64,000 nucleotides of DNA from the NCBI RefSeq assembly GCF_000003605.2, contig NW_003119932.1, positions 3,854 through 67,853 on the forward strand. Reading direction: 5' to 3'. Under the pieces are notes generated by a model. That model ran no database searches. It worked only from the letters and a program-made list of their open reading frames with translations, and was not told the origin of the DNA. Of this stretch, positions 53,870 through 64,000 are shown one piece after another (position 1 is the stretch's first letter; each line of letters begins with the position of its first letter). A program made the position numbers and the translations under genes. The stretch comes from Saccoglossus kowalevskii. Lineage: Eukaryota > Hemichordata > Enteropneusta > Harrimaniidae.

Positions 53870-54746
53870 GGTTTAACCATGGAAGGTACTAACGAAAGGA
53901 GCCACGACGCCAATCAAGTGGCCACTTAAGCCTCTTAACTGGCTTATTTCCTTTTGTTTCAACCCAACGCCATTGTCTAGCTCATCTTTGATGTCCATGA
54001 TAGTTTGCGATTGTTTACACAGGTGACGAGTTAGCGGAGTATGATACAACCCCGCCATTTTTTTAATGTGACTATAAAATATATGTGTATTATGAAACTA
54101 CGGTCATCACACATGCGCACTGGGTTTGTTTAGGTGTAAAAGGTCAAAATACGTATTTCACAACTGGAAATTCAACTGATGAACGTTTGACTTCACAAAT
54201 TTCCCATGTTTTAAATATTAGCAACTGTAACTAGAACAAGATTTCGAGTGCATACAACAATTCCTAAGGATTCCTAAGAAATATTATCACAGAGAATGTG
54301 TCGAGGCATGCTCTTCTTTCGATACTATCTTTTCTGTTGGTGTTCGCCGATGTCCGGTGGTCAAAAATTTCGACAGTTTCGGGCGCCAAACCCACGCACT
54401 GACAATGGTACCATTGAATAATGCAATCGTCACAAGAATTCATTGATTAACTCTCATTACCATTACAAAATTCACGATATTTCATCAGAGTTTCTTCAAT
54501 CAATGTTACATCTGACAATTTTCCATTAAAGTTCGCCTTTTTCAATATTGTGCATGCGAGGTACGACTATCGCTTCCGAACATGCTCCGAATATTACCGA
54601 ATGCTCGAGATTAGCATAACCCATTGTACGAAGGTGTTAAAAGCTAACAAGAACAATGTTTGTGAACAAACACTAACAAACGATCATGGGGTAAAGTTAA
54701 AACAATAGCGTCGTGGCTCCTTCCGTTAGTACCTTCCGTGCAAACC
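53870..54746. mobile_element. DNA-transposon-like element with about 40-bp inverted ends
   Basis: Left end near 53870 carries GGAAGGTACTAACG then AAGGAGCCACGACGC. The right end (54711-54746) is its reverse complement with two or three differences. 877 bp in all. The interior has a 61-codon minus-strand frame (53873-54058) of unknown nature and no transposase that I recognise. No clear target duplication. Likely non-autonomous. Confidence 0.7.
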
Positions 54747-57700
54747 TATTCATAAAGTTTAAATTGAGTAATTGAAATTGCCTAATTTATGTAAATTAGG
54801 TATTTAATATCCATGGTTTCAACCTCAAACTGGTCATGAAAGAGGATTACCACCAGAGCACCTACGCACTCACTGTTGAGTGGTTCCCAATAGGAATCAA
54901 TTTTACCCAAAGAACACAATTCTTTAGAATCAGTTTCTTTTATTGCAAACTGATAATTTACCAATACAGATAGTTTCTTACTTTACCTTCACTGGTCAAT
55001 CAGGCAGATTCTCTTTTGATAAACATGTGTCAGAATGTTACTACTTTCTTTTTAATAAGTCTAGTGGGAATCAAACCACGCTTCTTGATCATCCACTCTA
55101 TATCGACTGAGATAAGTAGCTGATTGATGATGGAATGCAATGAATGGCCCATGATTATACATGCATTACATCAGGTGTGCCATGTACATGGGGGTTGAGT
55201 TTTCTGAACTGATTGGTCCATTCATTATTCATCCGCACAAAAGGAGAAACATAACATATGCATGCAGCAACCACGAAGGACTTTGTAGAAAATTCACCCA
55301 AAACTGGTGATATTGATTATAAAAACTAGTAAAATTCACCAAATTTGTGGTACAACTTAGTATCATACTTGTATTCAAAGATTTACGGGAAAGCATTGTA
55401 GCGTTTTAGGTGAAACTCCTCAGCCCTGCATGCCTGGACATGATTTTATTTCCATAAATATCCTCACACTTCTATTTTTATTATCGACAATACTACTTTT
55501 TGAATTGTCACTTTCTAACAGCCCTCTAACAAATGGTAGTAGATGATTTTTCTTCATTATTTACTTGGAAAATATTTATTTTTTTTGTTCTCAACAATGC
55601 CAGTATACTTGGAAAGTACTCTTTCTTTGTTCCATACAGCACCCAGTTTCATTGTTCTCAACAATACCCATTTATTTGGAGAAGACTGAACTAGGTTGTC
55701 ACGCGACTCAGATGCAGAGCATAATTTTCCCTTACTATTTAACACATTTTTTATGCAGAAACACCTTTGATTCATACAGACCCTGTACATAACACACAAC
55801 CTGTGATGGGACTGCAAAAAGCTATCTAAATCTCACCAAATATGCAGTGTGCTGACTCACAAAAATAAATCTGTTTGATTAAAATCGCATTTCCTATGCC
55901 TCCTTAATGCCACTGTGTTGAATAATAATTCTATCAATCATTATTTTTACATTGTTAAACAAATCCATCAATCTATGAAATGCTATCACTTTGCTAGATT
56001 TGATTCTCCGCCAAAGTTTTACACGAGACAGGTTTTAAGAATACAAGTTTTTGAGTTACGATATTTAAATTTGTACTGGACCAGAGACAGTAAGTGTATT
56101 TTGTTGTACATCAAAAGACCCAAGAACAATAACGACGAAGAAGACTATATTGGAACCCTATTTGGTACGAGTAAACGTATACTGCATTCCCAACTAAAGA
56201 TGGAAAAAAAAACACCCAGCAATTTACATAACTTTTGTTTATTTGTGATTAATCATAGTACTGCAACCTTGAATTTTGAAAAGCATGAATCTTTCCAACA
56301 CTTAGAAATTATGATTTATCATTGGGGGGGGGGGGGGGGGAGAGCAAGCAGTACCTTAAAGGGTCACCTTCCAGTTAAGCTTAATTTCACAACTAATTTA
56401 CTTTCTGGATTAAAATAACAATGGATAACAAAAGATAGATTAACATTGTAAACAACATAAACAATAGTGTCCCATGATTCTTTGGTGCAATCCATGGGAT
56501 TGAGCGGTTTCCCTTTAAACATCTTAGAAAATATATTATCCATTCAAAAAAATGAAAATCCCATGCCCTTTATCGCTGTCACTACACAGGACAGCACAAT
56601 ATTTTTTTTATAAATGGGACAATATATAAAATTATTTTTATATTTCTCATTGCCGTTAAATCCCATTACTAACCGTACACTTTATTGAAAGTCATATGAG
56701 CAAAAATTAAAAACTACGATCTATTCAATATAAACCATGTGGATTGGTGGAATATTTTCAGAGTGAGATGGTAACGCAAAACACATCCCTCCATCCCCAT
56801 GAACACTGATCATACTGGCAAGTCATTTGATGATTTCAAGATGTTGGCAGATGTTGTTCCAAGTTGGCAGTGATTCTCCCTTCAAATTTAATGTCATTAA
56901 ATCATGAATGAATAATCTTATCAAACTTCAAAATTTGTAATTTTCTGTGTGGAAATTCTAGTTTGAACTTAAATATTATCAATAAGAAACCACACCCAAA
57001 CTTTAAACTCACTTTTGTCGTTGCAATAAAAATGGGGTTAATAATAGGATTTTAACGCAACATCAATTCAAATTTTTGTACCTTTTATATATATTCTAAG
57101 TGTATTACATTTCGTAAGTTGAGGCACATGTACATTTCATAAAATATGATGGCAGAAATGTACCAGTAAAGGATATTCTGGAGTATATATAAACAGAAAA
57201 TATTTTTTGATCAAATATATACCGATAGTTAAATTTGTACAAAGTAGTCAGTGCTACTACCTCGCTAATATCATTGTGTTTCAGCTGGTAACATGTCACA
57301 GGTAGAAAAGTACACCATTGAGGATAACTACAATTGGAATACACATACAAAGGAGAAGTAATATCTTCGCAGATATTTAATGAATACAAATAAAGCAAGT
57401 CCTATTTTATATTGTTAGCAATTCTGAAGAAGAAAAAAAGTACTTGAATCAGTCAAATTTATGGATATACTAGTATTTTGTGCTGCTTGTCTGAAAAACA
57501 GGAATAATCCAAACATGAGCACAGCCAACTTTTCCCTTACAACCATATATATTTTACATTCGGTGGGATATTTGCAAATCAGAATTATAAACACCCGTTA
57601 ACATTATTACCACACGTTATCATCCATCACATGCCACAGACCCATAATATACACACACCACTGACAAAATAACAGTCCACAGGTTGCTAGGTAATGGTAG

Positions 57701-59135
57701 GAATGATAGGAACAATTCAAATTCTGGCCATCCAGTATAGAATAGTTATTTTTCTTATAAGATGACCTCTAAGATTTAATTACAATGTTGGTTTTTGAGA
57801 AATGACATATTTGGATAACCATTCCCATTTACCATAGTATAACTATGTGCAGTTCAGTGGTGATACAGTGAATTGGAGCGACAGTCAAAAAGTTATCTAT
57901 TATGAAACACGCTACAGTAAGAGTTTACCCATTCCTGCACTAAACCACAGTCTATAGAGGGACTGTGACTAAACGCAAACCAGCTCTTTAGCAGTCAGGG
58001 AAACTCGAAACTATTTTTTTTCCAAAAATTGAACTGAAGAAAAATAAGATAGCTTTTTATCATATCTGATTTGTGTGTTTTGAATAACAAATTTAGATAT
58101 ATAAATATTTGTACATTTCAACAAATTCCCAATACCATTTGTCAAGAGAGAAATATCAAATACTGTAAAGGGGGTAATTATTCACTGTGTTTTAATTTGG
58201 CTTATTTCGCTGACTGGAAAATACGCTAAATTAAAACTCAGTGAATTAGTAAAATTTAGCATAGAACACACTATCTAAATGATAAAACCGTGAATTTAAA
58301 ACCCACTGAATATGCCTGAAATGGCAAATCAGTGAAATTTAAACCCAGAGAAAATTAGTCATATTACAGTATCAGCCAGTTTACATAAAAATATAGATTT
58401 CATTCCCAACCAAACTACACATTATTTAGAACAAATAAAATAATTATGTCGATTAGAAAATAAAAAAATTTACCTTCCAAGCACATTACATCAAAAAAAA
58501 ACATTGAACTTAACTGATATAAGAACAATGGTATATCAAATTAAGAATATCTGCTGTTTGATTCACAAAAAAAACAGTCCAAACAATCAAGCCCTGAATA
58601 ACCAGTACATTCACTATAAATTATTGAAGTGGCATTTTCACATCACGGACTAACGCTAGTGGATAAATACAGGCAGGTAGAAATGCAGCCAATGAGGAAT
58701 ATTTTGGTATTGGAAAAGTGAATTCAATATTCTTAATTGCTCTACAAATTTTGCATAAAAATAATTATCAAATTTGCATTGTGATTTGTTCTTCTCTGTG
58801 CACCAGTTCAATTTGGAAGAAACAGATTCTGATTCAGGCAGAGTGGGCGTCAAGGCTATATTAAATAATTTTTTTAGATAAATTACTAAATTAATAACTG
58901 TTATTTGGATTTCAAACTAAGAACCTCCAAATCTGAGTAACAATTAAATTCTCAAAGCATATGTAAATGTCACTGATTTCAAGTAACCCCCAGTATAAAA
59001 ACTTTCAACATCAAAGTAGACCCACACTTCTTGTTTAAAATTAGTTCATCTACTAATATTACTTTCTATGAGTTTTCAAACTGGGTGTATCCAACATCAT
59101 CTTTCATTAGGCCTGTAAGTAAAACAGGACGCATT
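54747..59135. other. Region between the 0.88-kb element and PTTG1IP stop codon
   Basis: Part of this is probably the 3' UTR of PTTG1IP (minus), but its end is not fixed. A loose direct repeat with CTCAACAAT cores occurs at about 55585-55685, and a poly-G run at 56324-56341. A 167-codon plus frame (55915-56418) crosses that G-run and resembles nothing I know. No other gene seen. Confidence 0.4.
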
Positions 59136-59164
59136 TTAGTCATCGTCGTCGTCTTTAATAAGTC
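59136..59164 (-). CDS. PTTG1IP: PTTG1IP last coding exon
   Basis: After a ttcacag acceptor the split Gly codon completes and LIKDDDDD plus TAA follows. The Asp run is encoded by GAC/GAT triplets. Confidence 0.8.
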
Positions 59165-62100
59165 CTGTGAAAGTAAATGGAGGGTGGGATTTGACTTTAT
59201 TGATGACATGCAGCAAGCAATGCAAGATGATCAGTTAGTATTAGGTACATACACCATACAATTAGTAACATGCAAGTAAAATGGCACCTAGAAATCAAGA
59301 ACTCTGGTAACACACATGGCCAATACTAAGCTTTCACCACCATGTGTCAGAAAAACACATTCACTTTAGTAGATTCAATTTCATATCATTGATAACACTA
59401 ATTCTGAGCCGTCTCAATTCCTATACATTTTTCTGTAAGATAGCCAAATTGTGACATTTTGTCAAGCCGAGATTGGTGGTGAAATTTGTCATGGGTGTTA
59501 CCAGCAGAATCTTTCATTTTAACTGGTCTGTGATTGATCAAATGGGTTGTCTATCAAACTGTCACCATGATAATTATCTCACTATTAGAGTAGAGTAGTG
59601 GTACTTAAACTGTAGCTGCATGTATACTACCCTCATGTTTTGTACAAGAGTGACTATTACAATGTAAAATGAATTACTTTTACTGCATTCACTAATCATG
59701 CTACATTAACACCAAAACTAACTGCAGCACTGTGATTTGAGGAATGGTTTGCAACATGCAGCAATTGTTATAATGTAGGCTACAAAAAACTCACCATATT
59801 TTTTTCTGATTTCATCATTCTTGGCCTTGCGTTCAGCACGTCTACACAGAAACACAAATAAACATTAATGAAAATATTATCTGATCATAGACGCATACAA
59901 ATGGTCAGATTAACCATACATAGTGAATACATAGTTACATGCAACAATTTCAGTAAGAGAATTTCTGATTGGCCAAACAAGATTTTCTATATCACAGTTG
60001 ATCAGATCTAGCTATGTTGCACATTCTTTTAACAGATTACACATACCCATACCTTTCTTCTTGTCTCATTTTTCTTTCTTCTCTTTGGCTTTCAAGTTTA
60101 GCATCTTCTCTGGCATATCTACAATTAAAGCAATTAGGGCAAAAATAAGTAAAGTAGGATCAGTTTTTCATTTCTCCGGCAGTCATGCACAACATAGACT
60201 ACTGTAATCTGTTGAATTTTTTGAGGCAACCAGTTCATTTTTATATATGCATTCTACATGAGCACCAACCACCCAACCATGGTTAAGACTTGTACTCACT
60301 CTATTTTGCTATACCTGCTTGCAAGAAAACAAGAAAAAACCTATCATCGGATTATGTCTTGTGACCATAATTGAAATGTACAAAAAAACTAGATGCATGC
60401 ACCATTACCGGCAACAGAACTATTTCTGTATTTAAACCAACCTGTACAGCGACATATAATTGGATAAAAAAAGGCTTCAGAGTACAATATGATAAAAGCT
60501 ATTACTTAATATCTAAAAATTCAGCTCGTGAACAGAATTGGTTCATTTCACACAAAAAAAAATTTAACCTTCATCTAAAAAGCCTGCCAGATGCCAAAAA
60601 TGGTTGATTTTTAATAATAAATAAACAATTTAGACCAGAGTGATGGACAACAGACTACATGTCACTTAAAATTATATATCAGTAATATATCAATACAGTT
60701 ATTATGCAATGCTAATGTACAAGCCCCATTGGTGTTTTGTGAAAGGAGGGTTTAGGATAGGATATGATTGCTAGATAATTCATTTAAATTGATGGAAGAC
60801 AATCAAAATCAGCATTCAGCAATAGTACCGGATTCAGCTGATACCCCGCCCATCCTAAACCCCACCCATGGGCGATGTTTCAAATAGTGGGCGATGTTTT
60901 GGTCCACACATTGCCTGACTGAACCTACAAACATTTTTACAGACCCAATTTTCCTGTCAGACATCTTGTATCGAGCGTACTATTTCAAATATGACGCTAA
61001 AAATAATTCACTGTGAAGTCTAAAAGCATAAAACTCCAATAAAACCAATTATTGTTGCGTATTATTACTCGTTAAAATAATTTCACTTATGTTTATTAGA
61101 CTCGAATAAAGTCTACGCTTGAAAAGAATGTTATTTACGAAGTTTAAAATAGCCAAGCCTTCCTGATTCGAGCCTCTTGGTTGTTATCAGTAATGTTTAA
61201 TCTTTGTCTGTATCGCATTCCAGACAAAAAGTTCAAGATCGGTAAACAAGAAATGGGTGAACTGAAATGTCTCCTGCATTTCACATGCGACATGATTATT
61301 AAAAAAACACAGAGTTAAGCGATCAAGTACGTTCTATAAATCTAATGTGCACACATAATCTTGTATTTACGTGTTTTTTGTCCAAAAAAGATGTTTCCTT
61401 TCAGTTAACCCCCAGTTAACTCTTTGCGTTCATGGTATTTGTGAGAGTTGAAAGATTTTTTGAACACATGACAAGTAACTATATTGATTTGCGTCAAGCT
61501 GGATGGCCCGAATTTAAATATCAGTGCGTGAACTCTGGAGGTCATTGCCCAATGTCGCACGTAATTCAAACGCGTGGTTATTAGAGTTCAGACTAAATGT
61601 ACGTGAATATTGCGATCGAAGTGCGCTGTCCAGAGTTTATTATATTATAGTAAAATTTAACTTGACACATAGTATGGTTTATATTACATGTTCACTTCAT
61701 TTCGAATAAAATAATTCACCATTGGAACATCGATGAATCACAAGTATTTAAAATATTTTCTTGACTTTCCGTAGATACGAGACTACTATCCTTTTTAATG
61801 ATTTAAATGCGCCCATGTTTATGTTTGCGTAATTATTATGAATGCAACGCATTATCAAGTCATTAATATTGAAATATTCACAGACTCAATACCCCGGGTC
61901 AGCATCCTAACAATAGTAAAAAATAACTTTGCATAATTATCATGAAAGCAATACATTACAAAGTTGAAATATTTAAAGCCCGTGAAATATTGTAAACAAA
62001 TTTGCGTAATTAGAAAAGCAGTGAACTAAGTAAACGACGTTGATATATTCAAAGCCAGTACAGAGTTGCATACAAGTTGCGTAATTACAGTACCGTCGGA

Positions 62101-63186
62101 TATAATAACAATTTTACTAGATCAACGCGCGGAACACAGAAGAAAAAGGTAAGCTAAGGTAACGCGCCAGTTCAGTGCGTGACTTGGGGTCAAACATCGG
62201 TCAACACACACTTGATGTCAGCATCGCCACGCACAGCAAATTTCGCAAAGAAGTACTTGAAGTTCAATTGCGTCCCAAAATGATGTCGCTGATCACTCAG
62301 TTGTCGCAGCTTGTGTTGTGTCATGTCTATGATGCACCCCGTTTCGACTTTGGCTTGCTTTCCCTTCTTAGTGCATGTTCTTGTTCACGTAAAATGCGAC
62401 TTCTCACCAATGTATTAAAACACTTTGAATTTATACTTTGCATGATTATATTTGGTCAACGCGAAACATTATTTTTTCTAAACATTTTCTGAGACTATTT
62501 TTATCAACGCAGGATTATTTTTCCAGACAATATGGGCTTCGTAATATCTGCCAAAACATCGCCCGGGCGATCTTTTGGTCCACATTTTTCTATAAAAAAA
62601 ATGGAATCCTCCATAAGATCGCCCAGGGCGGGGTATCAGCCGAATTCGGTAGTACTGTAATTGTGCTTTATCAGAAGTGTTTAGGATTACATCAATTACA
62701 TATCCAGTAAGACAACACACTGGAGATGAGCAAATACAGTAGTTTGTTTGTTTGTTGAACACTTACTTTCTCTTATTTCTACCAGATCTACAACAGCAGC
62801 AATAAACACAGCAGCAACAGCTGATCAAAAGTACACCAGCAATCACTCCCATAGATATCAACAGGGCTTCGAAATTCACTGTCAACAAAAAAAAAAAAAT
62901 GTATATCTCGTTATTGAAGTTAATAATTTTAATTAGCAAATAAGGGTGCCTGATTTCACACTTGCAATCAATATTAAGAGATATGCAACATTTGTAGTCT
63001 TTATAATACATATTATATTTATAATAAATTATAATACAAAGTTATTGGCCAAATACTTGTAAACATTATCTACTCACACCAACATACAAGCCATCTTGCA
63101 TCTGAAAGAGGACATTGTTTGGTTGGAAGAATATCACCCTTGGGGTAATCTCCACATCCTGTATCGTCTTTATTACACCAGTAACA
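59136..63186 (-). CDS. PTTG1IP: PTTG1IP (pituitary tumour-transforming 1 interacting protein) homologue, 3' part
   Basis: Five consecutive exons on minus: 63078-63186, 62767-62878, 60053-60118, 59795-59841, 59136-59164, all phase-compatible. They encode the last part of the cysteine-rich extracellular domain, one membrane span, a charged coiled coil and the C-terminus. Key blocks: CYWCNKDDTGCGDYP, DARWLVCW, NFEALLISMGVIAGVLLISC, REERKMRQEER, NDEIRKKYG. Vertebrate PTTG1IP is a small type I membrane glycoprotein that binds securin. The vertebrate tail after KKYG carries a tyrosine-sorting type motif; here it is LIKDDDDD and stop. The signal peptide and first exons lie beyond 64000. A 1.8-kb inverted-repeat element occupies the intron between 60119 and 62766. 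Confidence 0.9.
59795..59841 (-). CDS. PTTG1IP: PTTG1IP coiled-coil exon 2
   Basis: 47 bases, ending TATG|gtgagt. Encodes RAERKAKNDEIRKKYG, matching the conserved RHDEIRKKYG segment of the family. Confidence 0.88.
60053..60118 (-). CDS. PTTG1IP: PTTG1IP coiled-coil exon 1
   Basis: 66 bases. Encodes YAREDAKLESQREERKMRQ then EER, the highly charged cytoplasmic helix of the family. Confidence 0.88.
60826..62651. mobile_element. 1.8-kb DNA-transposon-like element with inverted ends
   Basis: Left end TACCGGATTCAGCTGATACC and CCGCCC; right end is the reverse complement (GGGCGGGGTATCAGC...CGAATTCGGTA). Further in, both ends share GGGCGATGTTTTGG and TTTTGGTCCACA blocks, so the inverted region is about 90-110 bp with an insertion. 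The ends abut TA, a possible target duplication. The interior holds diverged tandem subrepeats (61823-62090) and a 105-codon frame (62175-62492) not recognised as a transposase. Lies in a PTTG1IP intron. Confidence 0.7.
61823..62090 (+). repeat. Diverged tandem subrepeats, about 70-100 bp
   Basis: TTTGCGTAATTA or TTTGCATAATTA recurs at about 61823, 61930, 62000 and 62075. The first three are followed at similar distance by a GAAATATT or GATATATT block. Confidence 0.5.
62767..62878 (-). CDS. PTTG1IP: PTTG1IP transmembrane exon
   Basis: 112 bases from gttgacag to gtaagt. Encodes NFEALLISMGVIAGVLLISC followed by CCCVYCCCC and RSGRNKRK. Eight cysteines in ten residues at the cytoplasmic edge of the span suggest palmitoylation (inference); vertebrate PTTG1IP has a similar but shorter cluster. 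Confidence 0.9.
63078..63186 (-). CDS. PTTG1IP: PTTG1IP ectodomain exon
   Basis: 109 bases from gtttcag to gtgagt. Encodes CYWCNKDDTGCGDYPKGDIL, PTKQCPLSDARWLVCW. The human protein has CVWCNEDKKCMDYP and SSARWGVCW at the same place. Confidence 0.9.
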
Positions 63187-63351
63187 CTGAAACAACAATT
63201 TGATGAATTGTTAGAGATAGTGCATGTACAATAGTATCATAGAGTTGCTGTCCAACATTCTCTTAAGACTACAGTGAATAAAAATATGTGAGGCCAAATA
63301 AAATGTATGTAAAATGCATTGAATAAATATACGGTATGTATACCTGGTACA

Positions 63352-63371
63352 TGTAGGTAGGTAGGTAGGTA
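63352..63371 (+). repeat. (GTAG)n microsatellite
   Basis: GTAGGTAGGTAGGTAGGT, four to five copies, in the 5'-most visible PTTG1IP intron. Confidence 0.85.
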
Positions 63372-63747
63372 CAACTTGTATTTATTGCTACACTAATTGC
63401 TCCTTCAGTAGTGCATGCATTTAAATAAACTACAAAAAGCAGCCATTTTGGAATATTTTGCAAAAGAATCCATGTAAATACATTATGCCATAGATATCTT
63501 ACATATTAATATTCAAAATTCTCCAATTTTTGTGACCCTTATAACACTACAAAACATTTTTTTAGCGTAGGTTACCAAACATAATTTTGAGATATAATGG
63601 AATGTTTCTGCCATAGGAACCAATTGTAATCATTCAACAAATTTTTGACAATTTTTCCAAACTTGGTGATCATGTATTTCTATTTCAAAATGTTGAACAT
63701 TACAGTAACCCAACCCTCTGGCTGAGATTTTCCAAGTATTTCCACTA

Positions 63748-63850
63748 TTATCGTACTTATCCGGGTAAGAGCCCATGCCTGGGCAAACGCCCACCCGCCA
63801 CTTTAGACACATTAAAGAAGTTGAGGTCATATCCGGGCACACGCCCATGG
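63748..63850 (+). repeat. Second CCGGGTA-type repeat fragment
   Basis: CTTATCCGGGTAAGAGCCCA, GGGCAAACGCCCACCC and TATCCGGGCACACGCCCATG are internally related and related to 23366-23450. A further piece (AACAAGGGGTGAACGC) touches the window end. Intron of PTTG1IP, 63187-64000, otherwise without recognisable content. Confidence 0.45.
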
Positions 63851-64000
63851 GGTCTTTTCCTACACAAAAAATAAAATAAAACTATTTTCTATTCGTTGAC
63901 TATGGTTGTATTAACAGTTGACTTTCTTGAAGTCTGTCGTGATGCTTATAACAATTATTTAAATATAATTGTTGATTGCGTAAAACAAGGGGTGAACGCG

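Noticed and set aside
55915-56418. 167-codon plus-strand frame
   Set aside because: It crosses an 18-base poly-G run and has no recognisable domain; likely chance within a probable 3' UTR region of PTTG1IP.

Overview
The window is from an AT-rich, intron-rich invertebrate animal genome. It has GT-AG introns, AATAAA poly(A) signals, mosaic secreted proteins, a CARD protein and a PTTG1IP orthologue. The species cannot be fixed from sequence alone; a marine invertebrate (deuterostome or lophotrochozoan) is my guess. One 181-base N gap lies at 27303-27483.

0-42 kb is a tandem family cluster of secreted mosaic proteins: signal peptide, C-type lectin domain (two exons), then one or two chymotrypsin-fold domains of four exons each, then a tiny terminal exon. 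Exon phases are conserved throughout. Four loci are seen: Z (minus strand, about 0.4-4.3 kb, one protease domain with His/Asp/Ser all present, but a damaged lectin exon); A (plus, 5.2-14.8 kb, complete, 654 codons, lectin plus two protease-like domains); B (plus, 20.4-31.3 kb, same architecture as A, clearly a pseudogene); and D (plus, 35.0-41.8 kb, lectin plus one protease-like domain, pseudogene). All five plus-strand protease domains have lost the catalytic histidine, with Gln, Lys, Tyr, Gln and Asp in its place. They are therefore serine-protease homologues (pseudo-enzymes). Locus A is the only copy that reads through cleanly and is the candidate undescribed system: a secreted lectin joined to two dead proteases.

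42-54 kb is gene-poor. It holds a possible small three-exon transcription unit near 49.6-50.3 kb and a clear 105-residue CARD-only protein (52189-52506). Most of the rest is repeats.

59.1-63.2 kb (minus) carries the 3' five coding exons of PTTG1IP (PBF-like, cysteine-rich ectodomain end, one membrane span, coiled-coil tail); its 5' exons lie beyond the window.

Mobile and repeat content: six short TTAA-flanked elements with shared inverted ends (piggyBac-like MITEs), a 1.8-kb inverted-repeat element in a PTTG1IP intron, a 0.88-kb inverted-repeat element near 54 kb, an inverted pair of a 180-bp repeat at 18.3 and 45.2 kb, a 33-copy 21-bp minisatellite inside locus B, and a possible old solo LTR inside locus B.
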